From Ianthella basta (lineage: Eukaryota > Porifera > Demospongiae > Verongiida > Ianthellidae): DNA of 64,000 nucleotides. Shown one piece after another: positions 23,409 to 35,732 of the stretch. The stretch covers positions 6,908,159 to 6,972,158 of the forward strand of contig OZ025868.1 in NCBI GenBank assembly GCA_964019415.1. The letters are read 5' to 3'. A program made the translations under genes and the position numbers. The stretch's first letter is position 1; each line of letters starts with the position of its first letter. The notes beneath the pieces were generated by a model. It saw nothing but the letters and a program-made list of their open reading frames with translations, did not search any database and had not been told where the DNA came from.

Positions 23409-23727
23409 TTTCACAGTACATGCATGCATGTACAGTGCACTCATGCACATCATTCTGAATAGATGTATACGTTATTAGCCCTAACTGTATAGAGCTAGCT
23501 TGGATTAGACTGAGTATAAAATCAGACCTCAGACCTCGCATGTATTCTCATGGTGAAACTGAATTTGAAGTAGAAAGTCAACCAATGTAGCTAGCTGCAT
23601 TGTGATATTACTCACAATACAACCGCCTGACTTTATGAGACTATAGCTAGCTACTGGTTCACTTTTGTAGGCTGCAAACTGAAGGAGTATAGCTACCTGG
23701 TCCACATGCATTATGCTCATGTAATAG
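23409..23727. repeat. Partial copy of the duplicated segment
   Basis: From about 23604 the sequence matches the left edge of the segmental duplication (compare 19826-19945): the bipartite CTGACTTT...AGACTATAG block and the ATTATGCTCAT block. It is then interrupted by the inserted block that begins at 23728. Confidence 0.5.
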
Positions 23728-24420
23728 TTAAATGCTGACCAAGAGGTGTCTCTGAGATTTAGAGCACGAGGCTCGAGGGCGCGAAGCGCCCGAGTGCCGA
23801 GTGGTCTAAATCTTCAGAGACACCGATTGGTCAGCATTTAAGTGTTATAGATCCCAAATGATTGGGTAAGGAGCGGGCAGCGAATCAGTTTACGTACTCG
23901 TCCTTGCGTCATCACGCGTCTACCGGAAGTAGTTAGCTACTCCTCAATGGCGAAGAAAACGCCGTGTGATTCGGGTCTAAAGTTGGGTTGTTCATCTCGC
24001 AACGGACGTTTCCTACAGGTCGGCAGTGGATGCGGCGCGTCAGCTAAGCGTAAGCTTACTCACTGTCAGCCACGTCAGCTAAAGCGTTTCCCAAAGCCGT
24101 GTACGTAGCTACCAAGGCCTGTTCCCCGCGTAGCTTGTAACCAGCTGCATTTCCAATTTCTTGGCTCTGGTTCGTAGCCGGATTGTTGCTGTACCCTATT
24201 TATCGACGAAACAAGTAAGCCGGGCGACCTGTGCATCGTATCGTATGTTATGGCGCCACAATTGTTATCACAGCTGCAGTTCTCTTCAGCTGCAGGGATC
24301 TACGGGATTTAGACACCCGGTATCTAAATGATTTAGATCCCGCGCGAAATACAAGAGAAAGTCTACGAGTTTTAGAAACAGCGCTTAGAACGCCCGTTAC
24401 CATGGTAACGGGATCTATAG
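23728..24420. other. Inserted GC-rich block with long foldback
   Basis: This block breaks a partial duplication copy, which resumes near 24430. It opens with a foldback (23728-23841) whose arms of about 36 bp pair with few mismatches; the loop itself holds a GGGCGC/GCGCCC hairpin. The rest is GC-rich and CpG-bearing, unlike its AT-rich surroundings. It includes ATGGCGAAGAAAACG at 23947, opening a short frame of about 50 codons, and a perfect RFX-type palindrome near its end. It could be a transposed promoter with its first exon, or a non-autonomous element. Family unknown. Confidence 0.45.
24396..24409. promoter_or_regulatory. Perfect RFX X-box palindrome
   Basis: GTTACCATGGTAAC matches the palindromic X-box bound by RFX factors, which control ciliary and other genes in animals. 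Flanking bases extend the palindrome to 20 bp. No gene start is established beside it. Confidence 0.4.
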
Positions 24421-25165
24421 CTAGATAGATCATACCATATCATTATACACATGCAATTTGTCATCATGTCAACAATCATGTCCACCAAACGAAATAGTTA
24501 CTTCAATAGCTTGTGCATGACGTTGACATGGAGCTATTATCACCAGAGGAGCCGATGAGATGAAGTGATGAAGCTAGTCTCACTATATATATAGTCTTGT
24601 GAACCAGATTATTGTACAACCGCCTGACTTCTAGAAAGAGTATAGCTACCACAATGACATGCATTATGCTCATAGCTAGATACCATGCATATCATTATGC
24701 ACAATTTGTCATCATGTCAACAATCATGTCCACCAAATGAAATAGTTACTTCAATAGCTTGAGCATGACGTTGACATGTAGCTAGTTAGCTAGCTTTATC
24801 ACCAGAGGAGACAATGAGATGAAGCGATGCAGTTTACTATTGGTAACACTGGAAACTGGAACTCACTACAGAAGATCCTATTACACTTGCATGGGACCAA
24901 AATGCCGCTATGGCTCGCTATTTTATTAGCTAGCTACATATCTACAGAAAGGTGACTCTGCATAATAATAAGGTGTAGCTAGCTAGCTAGCCATAAGAAG
25001 GCACTAATCTTCCTCACAGCATTCAGTGGCTATAGTAGCACTGCAAGTACACAGTTGGTACAGCACACTGCTAGTAAGAGGTACCCTTAATTAAGATGCA
25101 TCGGCGCCCAGAGAGCAGCTGATCAGACCGTTTCACCAATGCTTACGTGCAGGGGAAGCCCCGAT

Positions 25166-25271
25166 CATAGATAGAGGAAGAACGGGATTGGCAACGCGGA
25201 CCGGAAGTGCGTATAAATTCCGTACCTCCCATATGTTCCATGTTCCGAACACAATTCTTCCTCTATCTATG
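25166..25271. mobile_element. 106-bp MITE with 7-bp target duplication
   Basis: Perfect 17-bp terminal inverted repeats start CATAGATAGAGGAAGAA. The direct repeat CCCCGAT flanks both sides (25159-25165 and 25272-25278). The other duplication copy preserves an empty-site equivalent, so the insertion came after the duplication. Confidence 0.85.
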
Positions 25272-26279
25272 CCCCGATACATATGGTAAGAGATAGTGTA
25301 GTGGAAAAAAATGGCCGCTCGACCTCCATCTGCAAAGGCACTCATTTATACTGATTCCTAAGAGCATGATCCTCCCTGGACGCCGACTTCAGTCAGTGTT
25401 GATGGCTAGCTCTTCTTGCCACTGTGTTCGTTTGAAGGCGATTGAAGGAGGGTAAAGCTAGTTTATCAGCCGACGAAGGAAGCGCGCAAACAGTACTCAA
25501 CACTCCAGAGCTCACTGTTCCTTAGTCCCTGAACCTCCCTGAACGCCGACCTCTGTGAGTGGGAATGACTGACCCTACTTTGCTCTGTGCTGGTTTGGAG
25601 TAAAACCAACGAGGGTAAAGATGTTTCATTACCGAACACACGCAAGCAACCGAACTCGTAAACAGAAAGCTTATCCGGAAGTTTAATAGCTACTGTTCCT
25701 TGGCCTCCTAACCTCCCTGAATCATTGTCGACCTGCTGCTTGAGTGTTACTTGTTTGGGATTCTTGTTGCCTCTGTATTCCTTTGGGGAAGTGTACACCA
25801 AGGTGAAGAAAGGTATACCTTCTTGGCGACTAGCACACTGTGTACCTCAACATAGAAACATGTCAGCTGCAGGTAGTATATATCTATTCCTATGCCTACA
25901 ACTTAATTCATTGCTTGTGTGCTGTTGTGCGGTGAACTGTATTGGCCTAATGTATATTACAGTGATTTTCTAGTCAGCATGTTCCAGTCTACAACGTATA
26001 TGCCATTTTTGTCCGCATTGAACCCAGATTTGCATAGAGGCCGGGTCAAAAACCTATGGAAAGAAATATAAGACCGGGCCTCTATTTGGGCAAATATGGT
26101 AGCTATTTTAGTAGCCTGTTTATGTGGGGAGGTCAGTTGCAGGTCATGCTATCTGCTCTGTATGTTACCTGAGAATAGTTGTGCTTTTGAGCAATAATGC
26201 AGTTACTGTAGTTAACATTTGGAAATTTCTTCTGTGTGGCTTTGTTCTTGCATTATTACCACTGAGAGAAACTCAACTA

Positions 26280-26466
26280 CAGTGAAACCTGTCTAAGACA
26301 ACCACCTTTGGGCCAGTTCTAACTGACCCCTTTATGTATACAGTAGGTGGCTGCTCCACAGAGGTAGACTGCAATGCTTTAGCTAGTACCTTTTGGGACC
26401 AGGGAGGCTGGCTGTTTTAGAGAGGTGGCTAGCTAACAAAATGACCATCTTAGACAGGTTCAAATG
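26280..26466. mobile_element. Tc1/mariner-type MITE, copy 2
   Basis: Same TA-flanked element as at 21429-21609, at the equivalent site of the duplication, with a few substitutions and short indels. Confidence 0.75.
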
Positions 26467-27022
26467 TATGACCAATTTGTTGGAAAGATGTCATTGCTAT
26501 ACTAAATGTGCTTGGGAACATCAGTCAGTGGTAACAGGGTGTGATGAGCACTGGAGTGCAGCAGAAGTTGTTAACCATCATGCACTCCTATAGTACATTC
26601 ACTCAGAGATATTGATTGAGGTGTAACACATTTGCACTGACTGTTGTACAATAAAGAGAAGAAGATGGTTGTAATATCAAGGCCCCTGACTTGCACTCTG
26701 CCGCGCTCTCTAATTTCCTTGTACATACATGTACTGTAGCTATTTAGATTAGCTAATAACACACATTTGGAAGGACATTATATATAGTATAGCCTAGCAG
26801 GGTGAACATGACAAGATGGGGTACATATCAAAGTGTGTGCTTGTTGTTCCTATGATATATTTCTGCTGGCCATTCCTAATGACTGCAAATAATTATTAAA
26901 AAAGAAAATTTTATTATTTATAGCAATTTTAAATTTCTATGGTAACAGCTGTAGGTCAGTATCTGGAGTGTGGTTTGCTATTGCAATAACTTAATTGCAA
27001 TTGGCCCCAGGCAGCTTTATTT

Positions 27023-29552
27023 AAATTCCGCGTGGACAATTGCAAGTCAATGTATTAGATCTGACCTGAACCTTGTGGGGAGGGATCACATGACACCTGA
27101 CTAATAATATTGCATTATTAAAATTTGCATAACTTTTGTACAATATAATTATACAGTAAAAATAATAGTAATACTATAATTTATACTTAAATGGCAGTTA
27201 ACGTACAACCTGCATTGTATATATTATGATCTGGCCATGCATGCAATTATTATTTTATACACTCTATACACTTGCAAATTTATTATGCCTTTTGTTTTGT
27301 TCATGAACTGTAAAAAGCTCAGGATACCTAATTATAATCTATATATAATAGAACGTACATGTATGTCAACCCCCAGTCTATAGCAAGGGAGAAATATATT
27401 CTTATCCACATGCATGCATTATATGCAGTTGGCCAAGCATGTGAAGCAAATAATAATGTACATCATCATAATAGCGATAAGTGGACCCTTTTGTCAAATC
27501 CGCTCACATTTGCAATTGTGTATGTGTGTGCATGGGGTCAACAGACTGAGGATCTAGCACTGAAGCTCCTGCAAGGATCTGCTGTTGAGAAATGTTGCTA
27601 TATATACTTATGACTATATATACAAATTGCCTCATGCAATCAGTCTGAATCACTGCATGATCGAATTTCTACGTTGCCTGATGCATATGCATGAAAGTAC
27701 AGCTTGTCACCACTGTCATGTACATGGCTGCATAAATGTTTGTGTATATAAGTATATATGGCGCTGCTGTTTGTTTATCTGTTATTCTGTGAGTATTTTC
27801 ATACAGTTGTAGTAGTACAGATTGAAGCAGCTGCCATGTGTATATGGCAATTACATAATTAAATAGTTATTGTTCATGAATTGCATCTACTCCAATCTAG
27901 AATAGGAAAGGTAAACAGACATGCATAGATTTGTAAGTATCCTTACCATCATGTAAGAATCTCTACCAAAATGTTTGGGTTTATATATATGGCTATACTT
28001 ATATAATACATACTCGTATGTAGCTTAAATATCCAATCCTTCTAGCAGCTGCAGTACAACGGAGTAGTGTTTACTTATTGCTATATTCTAGTTACGCTAC
28101 CACTCTCACACACCTTGGCATATGATCCATGCGTTGCTGCTATATATAGTTCAGGTCAGGACACAAGTATGAATATACTGGGAGCAATTGCAACTTTTGC
28201 AAAGTGAGATAATAGCACAGATGTTTCTGCCTATGTTGCATATAGAGCTCGGCCACCTGCACATTGAAATAACACTAAACCCCATATTTTACTTGTGTGC
28301 TTGTACAAAATAATACACGACATGTATTATGTATGCTGTGTGTTTGGTACTGGTCTCAATTAGTAATATGGACACCAAGTGCAGTTTCACTAGAGTCTAA
28401 TGTCTAATGTCTGTACATAAATATGCATGTACATAATATGTACCCTAGTGCACCAGTTATTAATTGCTAGCCTGTATGATTATTGTTAGGATTTTAGTTT
28501 GTTTCAATCATTTATTATTATTAAGTGTTTCTGTTTTGAAAGAGACATGCCTTGTTATATATTATTATATTTTTGCATGTTACATACGTTTTAAATAATA
28601 CAGTATCTGATAATTATTAATATTTATTGTTTTTTTTGTACAAGAAAGACTTTACACTAACAAAAATACACACAACAATTGTGTATAAGTCTAAAACCAT
28701 ATAGCAGGCTCTAATGAGAATACGTGACAATTACTGCATGTACTCTAAACACAAAGAAGCTAGCATATACCTCTATTGCCACATTATTTCTCCTGACCAT
28801 CGGGGTCATCTATAGCACAATAAATAGGGAAATACACAGAAATGGAAGCAACATCATACACAATGCATTTTGATATGCTAATTGGGTGTACTCCCATCTT
28901 AACTAACCTCGCTTGACGTAAGGGATATATTGCAATTTTTGTTCTGCCATGTCATTCTAACAGTCCTGGACAAGGGAATCAATCATAAGCATTAAAAACG
29001 CCCAATGCGCCCCGCCCCATAAGGTGTTAAATACATGGACTTCTGGTCACGGCACAAATGGCGGACAGTTGAGTTGGTCGGCGTGGGAAGTGTATCAGCC
29101 TCGTCCTCGGCATGGGAAGGTCTTCACGCTCGTCGGGAATGCTGGAGTAGTGTACATATGTTGACTTCGAGCAAGGCCTGTTGCCTTGAATAACGTGCGT
29201 AGCTTTTTACGCTTACGTGACATGTACATATACATTGTGCACGACGGCCACTGTGTAAATTCGCAGTCTTCGTTTGAGCTTCAGAGAAAGAAGTACAGGC
29301 TTCAAACTTGGCCACAAGATAGGGACTGTACCTTAGATATGAATGATGCCATTTTCCGTTGTTTGGTGACATATCACCCGCATGACTGTTTTGTCCCATA
29401 GCTATTGTTTACATATTGCGCAAAGTGAGCCATTTTGTCAAATCCTCTCACATAAACGCAAGTGAGCTGACCTAGAAGTCAACGGGGGGAAAGCCCCCAC
29501 CTAATAATTTTTGTTGCAAAAATAGTGAATAAAGGCCACACTCTGTAATTAA
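27023..29552. other. AT-rich non-coding region
   Basis: About 2.5 kb of AT-rich sequence without a recognisable exon or transposon end. Open frames are short and of low complexity. A GC-richer patch near 29030-29140, with ATGGCGGACAG at 29057, resembles a gene start but its frame stops at once. Confidence 0.4.
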
Positions 29553-30783
29553 AGTGGCCTTGTGGAGTCAGTTTTGTAAGCAGTAGCTTCATTCTGCATC
29601 AATGTGTTCCCCAAGCATGGGGAAAATGAGCAATGAGCATGCTCTGTAGTGGATTCCCATTGACATCTGCCACCTATAGGCTTCTTGCATAAGAGGAAGT
29701 CACACAATGCAATCTTGCTGATTTCAGCAAGTGCTAAACACATTTATTGGGGCAAACAAAGTGAGTCCCCATAGTAATTGAGCATCACTCTATAGTCTGG
29801 GTGGGGCTTATGTGTCTGCCCTGATCTGTGCCACTCCCTTTTCTGTGCTTCACCACTTTTATACTAGCTAAAAATGTTACATACCATTGGGCATTTCATA
29901 AATAAATATTTCAGTTGCGCTATCAGATAATTTATACACAAGCTTGCTTGGATGTTCTTTTGCAGCCTTGATATATATATATGAGAGTCGCCAATAGAAA
30001 ACCAAGATTAGTGCATTTTGGCTATTTGGAGATTCTCCCGGATTTAGGTGGCTACATGTCTTCTTAGAACATTTAGCAAGTTTGAGGTGCACCTGAGCTT
30101 CCGTTGCCGAGAAATTGTCAGTTGAGTGTAGCTGGCTCACCATTTTATTTATATACGCAGAATATGAAATGACAGTTAAAAATGGTCGCCTAAACTCCTG
30201 ACGATCTCAGTCTCATTTTGTACCGTATTGATGTATAATAGAGCTATAACTGTGGAAATCATCCACTCTAGTGAGAATGAAGCCTTCAGCAGAGTGAAGC
30301 TAGTGCTACACTGGCCAAATGTTCCAGTCAGCGTTGGACAAGTGGTCTTCAAAAATATGAAACCAAGGGCGACTTTTGCAGCCAAAAGGTACAAACTGTA
30401 CTTTATATAATGCAGAAGGCATGCCTTATCCAAGCGCATTTACGTAAAGGGTCGGAAAATGTTATTCACTGGTATTTTCCACCCCTTCAATGCTGCTGAT
30501 TTTTGGTGGCCATTTTCGAATTATATGGATTTGCACTAATCTTCGATTTCTACTGGTGACTCTCACATACATAATATATCTATCGCGTAACCACTGTCAC
30601 TGCATGTGTATAAGATTACCTTGCCATTCTGCTAGCATTTGTCTATGCTCACCCGCAATGCCTTACATTTGTCCACTACCATTAAGAAAATAGCCCATAT
30701 CTAAATGCACATGCACATGCATGGGAAGTACCCTGACAAAGAGAAGGGTCACTGCTTACAAAACTGACTCCACCAGGGCTGCC
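29553..30783. mobile_element. Unidentified TIR element
   Basis: Inverted repeats of about 25 bp (29560-29584 and 30751-30775) differ by a single base; weaker similarity extends outward. The 1.2-kb interior encodes nothing I recognise. No clear target duplication was found, so the superfamily is open. Confidence 0.5.
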
Positions 30784-31202
30784 CCATACAAAATCAGTCC
30801 AAAAGGATTCACGGAAATCTGTTTATGACCTGTTGCGCTAAATGTGATACTGTCATACTTCACTGGAAAGAGCATTTTCTGTGCTTTCCGTTACTACCAA
30901 GCAATCTACAATTTATTACACTATATGCAGTGTGCACAGTTGATTATGCTTGATTCTAGGTATGTAATTAAGTTGAAACAGTCAGAAATGCAAAGCTGGG
31001 CAGTATCAATATTTTGAATTTTCATGCAGGTATGCTGGTATATAGTCTGTCTGGTATGGGATCTTTGCAGTCACAATTTCAATATTCACTACTATCACAA
31101 TTGGGTACTGTTTTGCATAGCATGCAGTGGCATCAGTACTCCGGATAAGCCAAAGTGGCACAAAGTACAGCAGTGCATTTCTCCTTATGCAGGCAATTAT
31201 TA

Positions 31203-31250
31203 TCAGACGTCACGGTCGTGACGTCTATTTAGGAATGCGCCCAGTGCTTG
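31203..31250. repeat. Palindrome-centred dispersed repeat, copy 2
   Basis: Contains AGACGTCAC and GTGACGTCT as nearly adjacent complements, followed by TATTTAGGAATG. It matches 779-825. Confidence 0.45.
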
Positions 31251-31389
31251 TTAAAAGTTCGATTAGAAGTGAAATGTGCTCGACCCTAACCTTTCACTGT
31301 CGAATCAGTTTGCTAAATGAACTATGGCGACATTGCTATAGATAAGTGAATGCTTTTCTCTGTAGGAAGACTGGGTGAAATGACATATC

Positions 31390-32430
31390 ACGTTGAGGTA
31401 AATGACATGCGTGACCCTGAGTTCTCTCCCTTCGCAACATTCTTGATGCATACTATCGAAAGCTACATCAAAGTGGCGTTGGCTATGCTGCCAAGAAAAC
31501 AGAGTTGATCACCTGTGAGGATGAGGAGAAAGTGTGGCAAGCTGGTGTGCTCAACCCAGCCAATTCAAAGGGTTAGTAAATTTTTTCTTTAAATAATGGA
31601 AGACATTTCTGCCTTCGAGGAGGAGTGTAACACCAGGAGCTAAAACTGAGCCAATTGAAAAGAGAAGTGGTTGACATAAATGGGACCACCAAGGTATGTT
31701 ATACCTACATTGAACATGGTTCAAAAAACAGAAGTGGTGGATTGAGGCAGCTCAATATGGAAAATAAAGTTGTGCGTCAATATGAAAGTGACAGAATTGA
31801 CAGATGTCATGTGCTTCTTTTAGAGAAATACATTCAACATATATACCTGCTGAATCAAAAAAGAAGAATGTATTCTACCTGAAGCCGAGAGGTACAATCC
31901 CAGATGACCCAAGTGAGCCTCGGTACTACAGTGTACCCGTTGGCTGCAATATGCTGGCCACCATGATTAAGAAAATGGCTGAAGAAGCTGAATTGCAAAA
32001 GGGTATTACAAATCACAGCATTAGGGCGTACGGTGCAACTGAACTCTGCAGCAAATTGCCTGAACAGCTTGTTCAGCAAAGAACAGGGCATTGATCACTG
32101 GAGGCACTGCGGAAATATGAGCATGTAGGAGAAGAACAAGTTATGGAAGATTGCCGTGTTCTGGATGGTACAAAAGCAACACAGAAACAGCAATCTTTGG
32201 CCGTGCAACAGCAGCCTCCTCAAGTACCACAGATAGCTCTCACCTTTCACAGTTGCCCCAACCAGTGTTCCCACAGCCCCTGGCAATCCCGCAGCAGTAG
32301 CCTCCACCAGCACTGCAGCACACCACACCACAGTTCAGCTCCAGCTACTTCAAAACTGTACAATCACTGTTTCTATACCACATGCACGTCCTGAGATGGT
32401 CACTGATAACTTCTATGACACTGACATTAA
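31390..32430 (+). mobile_element. Crypton-like tyrosine recombinase relic (DUF3504 type)
   Basis: Pieces of a tyrosine recombinase appear in order on the plus strand: an N-terminal LRNILDAYYRKL block near 31430, ELITCEDEEKVW near 31510, the central REVVDINGTTK block (31655-31800), and the catalytic end with NHSIRAYGAT (His-x-x-Arg), RTGH (His) and LRKYEHVGEEQ (Tyr nucleophile) near 32015-32130. This is the layout of Crypton-derived proteins such as the DUF3504 part of QRICH1 and ZMYM proteins. A Gln/Pro-rich tail follows. The blocks lie in different frames with several breaks, so it is a relic of a Crypton DNA transposon or of a gene derived from one. Ends were not defined. Confidence 0.65.
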
Positions 32431-33448
32431 CAAATTTCTTCAGTTTTAGAGCACTATTCAATCTTCATTGTACTGTATAACAATAGTATTATGTAGCTAT
32501 GAATCTATGAAAGGTCAATGAATCATGCATAAAGGCATGTCTGTGAGATAGTTCTCCAAAGTGATGAAAATCAAAAATGCTTTGCTACAGTGTCAGAACA
32601 AACATTTACATAAGGCTAGAAAGTGATTGGATAAGTCAATAAGAGCCCCATTTGAAGCAGAGTGTTATAGAACAACCAATGCATTTTACACTTCCAAATA
32701 AGGCAACTGTGCGTTATCTGGTGCATTCCAAAAAATAATGCACAGTTGCTTCCTTTGATGTATGGCTTCCTCATGTAACAATTTATATTATTATATAGCA
32801 TATGTATTAGTATTATAGTCACATTGTTGAAAGTGCAAGAAGATGGCGGAGTCGATTGCTTTTGCAAGTTGTGTGCGCGGATATCTTGTGTACCAAGAGA
32901 TCTGGGCTGCAGCAGAGAAACACAGATTTGCAGCAGGGAAACGCGAAACAGAGAGAGTCTCTTTGCCGTGGCTGTGTTGAAGAATGGTGAAGTTGTCGGG
33001 CACGTTCCTCGGGTCTTTGTCCTACATGTGCTACTTGCTCTTGCGGCGAGGTGGGTCAATCCTGTCGCATGACTGGGAAAAGGCAGCACCCAAGTGTTTT
33101 ACCACAGGGTAGCGAAGGTTCCGCGCTTCTGTCCAGCTTTCGCAATCTTTCCCATTTCCGTAGCCACTTCCTTCTGGACTGCCAGCTGGACGGCTGGCAC
33201 TGGTACTGCTGTTGAGCAATCACCATGGATGGGCTTGAAAAGTGCTCTATTGTATTTGACATGACTCTCCGAAGGTACAATGGGAGACAAGACAGTGGCA
33301 TATTACTATGGATTTCTGTACTATAAGATATGTAGAGATGGTAAATGTTCGTGAATGTGACGTCATTCACAAAATTTGCAAAAACTTTGTCTCATGAACA
33401 TTTCCATGCATACGGAACCCAATGTAACCACATAATTATTTATACTAG
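32431..33448. other. Non-coding stretch
   Basis: No gene is recognised. A small palindromic MITE-like piece lies near 33340-33405 (AAATGTTCGTGAATG returning as CATGAACATTT). A GC-richer segment at 32840-33200 holds frames of up to 157 codons on the minus strand without recognisable motifs. Confidence 0.35.
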
Positions 33449-33583
33449 AAATAATAAAAATTTTCTACAAAAATTGTAAGGATGTAGGGATGGCATAAAA
33501 AGGACAGAAATAAGTAAAGGCTGTTACACAATGGAGCATTAACCATGATCCCTACATGCAAGAATGTTGCACCTTATATGCGC
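33449..33583. repeat. Half copy of the 50.7-kb foldback MITE
   Basis: Matches the left half of the foldback at 50718-50930 (TTTTCTACAAAAAT, AAGGATG.AGGGATGGCA, GAGCATTAACCAT, CCCTACATGCAAGAATGT) and stops at the centre of that element. Unrelated sequence follows. Confidence 0.65.
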
Positions 33584-33951
33584 TTCCGTGAGGAACCGGC
33601 AAGTCACTTCGTGAGCTATGGGTGCATGATCGTCCATTGCCAGAATATTTGCAGGCATGCTCTTCGTCTCTTGTAATGCACCGAAATCTGGCCCAACCCA
33701 GCTTTGGAAGAGCCACACACCTTTCTCCGTGTCGTCTGCAGTGTTCTAACATGTTTGTTCATTGTGTTCGCAATTGGCTTAATTCTAGCGACCTTTCGAA
33801 TCATTGCTACGATAAAGGGGCGCTTAGCCAGTTTATTACCCTGCGGTTAGGGTAGCACATGACTTACTACCCTGAGCTGTCCTTTGATGTATGACATCAT
33901 CAGGCAATAAGTACATTTAATAACCTGCTTCTATGCAGATGATGTCCGCAC
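33584..33951. other. Non-coding stretch
   Basis: Frames of 60-77 codons on both strands lack motifs, start context and splice sites. Nothing is supported. Confidence 0.3.
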
Positions 33952-33953
33952 TA

Positions 33954-34221
33954 CAGTACTTTTTAGAGTCGGTTGTTGTGACTGGATGGTTGCAATTGGT
34001 TATCGGCTATCAATTATCAACCTAGTGACGTCATTTTTACGTGACCTTTAGTATACCCAATTCTGTTGGCGGATGCTGTGCAGGAGATTCAGGGTATGTC
34101 GTGAAGGTGGGTGACTTGAATCACCGACTGGTCGTGATTCAACCAGACTTGTAGCCGCCATAATGACATCATCAGGTCGATAACCGATAACTGATCAGGA
34201 CAACTGACCCAAAAAGTACTG
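33954..34221. mobile_element. TA-flanked foldback MITE
   Basis: Ends CAGTACTTTTT and AAAAAGTACTG are each flanked by TA. Imperfect inverted similarity continues inward for about 80 bp (GGTTATCGGCTATC against GATAACCGATAAC). No coding capacity; a Tc1/mariner-type MITE is likely. Confidence 0.7.
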
Positions 34222-34362
34222 TATGCCTATTACAGACAACATACGCTAAGGTAAGTTGCACATACACACCACAGCTAAAGGCCACAGCTGCAGTTGGGAA
34301 CAGCTATGAAATTCTCAGACTGTGTACACTTGAATGTTGGCCTGTACTAAGTTATCTGTGAA

Positions 34363-34584
34363 TCAATTCTGCCTGTTCGTACACGAGACTATACATTGTT
34401 CACTTTGGGAATGGCACCTGTGCAAACAGTAATCATAGTGATGCAAGCACAGGGGTACGCACAGGCCTAGGGTAGACTTATGCTCCACCAATCCCAATCT
34501 TGATGAGAGACTACTGACAGCCTCATTTCTTGCGACGCGCCGACTTTCATCTTTTCTCATTGAAAAGATCATGTTCACCAGTGT
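34363..34584 (-). CDS. Terminal exon copy 3 of the minus-strand receptor
   Basis: Same acceptor (cactag) and the same first 38 codons as copies 1 and 2 apart from a few substitutions (start TLVNMIFSMRKDESRR). Its unit joins the partial unit at a different place, so the frame continues into another 3' sequence and stops at 34363 (74 codons including the stop). This changes the C-terminus. Confidence 0.4.
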   Translation of the reverse strand, partial: TLVNMIFSMRKDESRRVARNEAVSSLSSRLGLVEHKSTLGLCVPLCLHHYDYCLHRCHSQSEQCIVSCTNRQN

Positions 34585-35732
34585 CTAGTGAATTTCAGTA
34601 TAGTATGTCCAGTAAAATATTATGACAGTGAAGAAATTTGAAGCAAATTGATCTCAACCGAACTGAATAAGCCACATATCATACAGCCCTTTGGACACTT
34701 AGCTATTTTTATTGCCCATTATCAATGTGCGCCATTTCCTATGAGTTTGAAGCAAGATAGCAAAACGTAATTCTGCAAAGAAAGCTGGCTATATGTATGT
34801 CAAAGCAACGCAGAAGCATCAAGGCAGCATAAGAACAAGCTGGTACACATAGCAAGTTAGCTAATATACATAGGGAGGGAGTGAAATTAGAAAACAAGCA
34901 CTGTACAAGCACTGCCCTTCAATGTGCTTTTACTAACCTGCTTCTACAGTATGTAGTACAAACATGTAAATGATGTCTTGCACTATGTCTATTACAGACA
35001 ACATATGCTAGGGTAAGTTGCATATACACACCACAGCTAAAGGCCACAGCTGCAGTTGGGAACAGCTATGAAATTCTCAGACTGTGTACACTTGAACGCT
35101 GGCCTGTACTAAGTTATCTGTGAATCAATTCTGCCTATTCATACACGAGACTATACATTGTTCACTTTGGGAATGGCACCTGTGCAAACAGTAATCATAG
35201 TGATGCAAGCACAATTTTTTATCTCACCTGCCCGTCTGCTTGACCATGTGTTTCCATCCTCTTGTCCTATGAAATACATTGGAACAGAGGAATGTCATGA
35301 GATGGTGGATAGTACACTCTAATAATCAAGGAAGTATTGAACACAACACACAAGACAAATGATATGGACAAGTCACAACAGTAACTGCAGAACCTTGACA
35401 CCCAGTGTCTTTGACCAGCTAGCAATGCCACAATGAGCAAGGAAAGTTCCAATGTCAACAGCAAGCCCTTTTAGATGTAATGGAACAACAGTTCCAGAAT
35501 ATATCAGTGATGAAGAATACAATCTAATCGAGATGCTTGCCTGTCAGTGTTCTCTCTAGTCTGAAAGACAAAGTGCCCTTTGTAGCCATAATGTGCCATT
35601 TGGGAATCCTTAAAGCCCTTCATGTGCCCTGTTACATTGCGAAGGGTTGCATGAAACACGAATGATGAAGAATTAAAATACAATTTTCACACTATCAAAC
35701 AGAACAGTATACGTAGTGCTGTCTTTGTGGCG

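Larger units (their letters stand above)
24570..27022. repeat. Segmental duplication, copy 2
   Basis: Second copy of the 19.8-22.16 kb segment. It differs by point changes, small indels and one extra insertion (the MITE at 25166-25271), which is absent at the matching site in copy 1 near 20440. A short piece of the left edge appears again at 24450-24570. Confidence 0.8.

Noticed and set aside
30176-30439. Minus-strand 87-codon frame inside the unidentified TIR element
   Set aside because: No transposase motif and an antisense frame of similar length; not enough to call a gene.
33552-33855. Overlapping 62-77 codon frames on both strands
   Set aside because: They read through each other and the left part lies in a foldback half copy; no motif or exon border.
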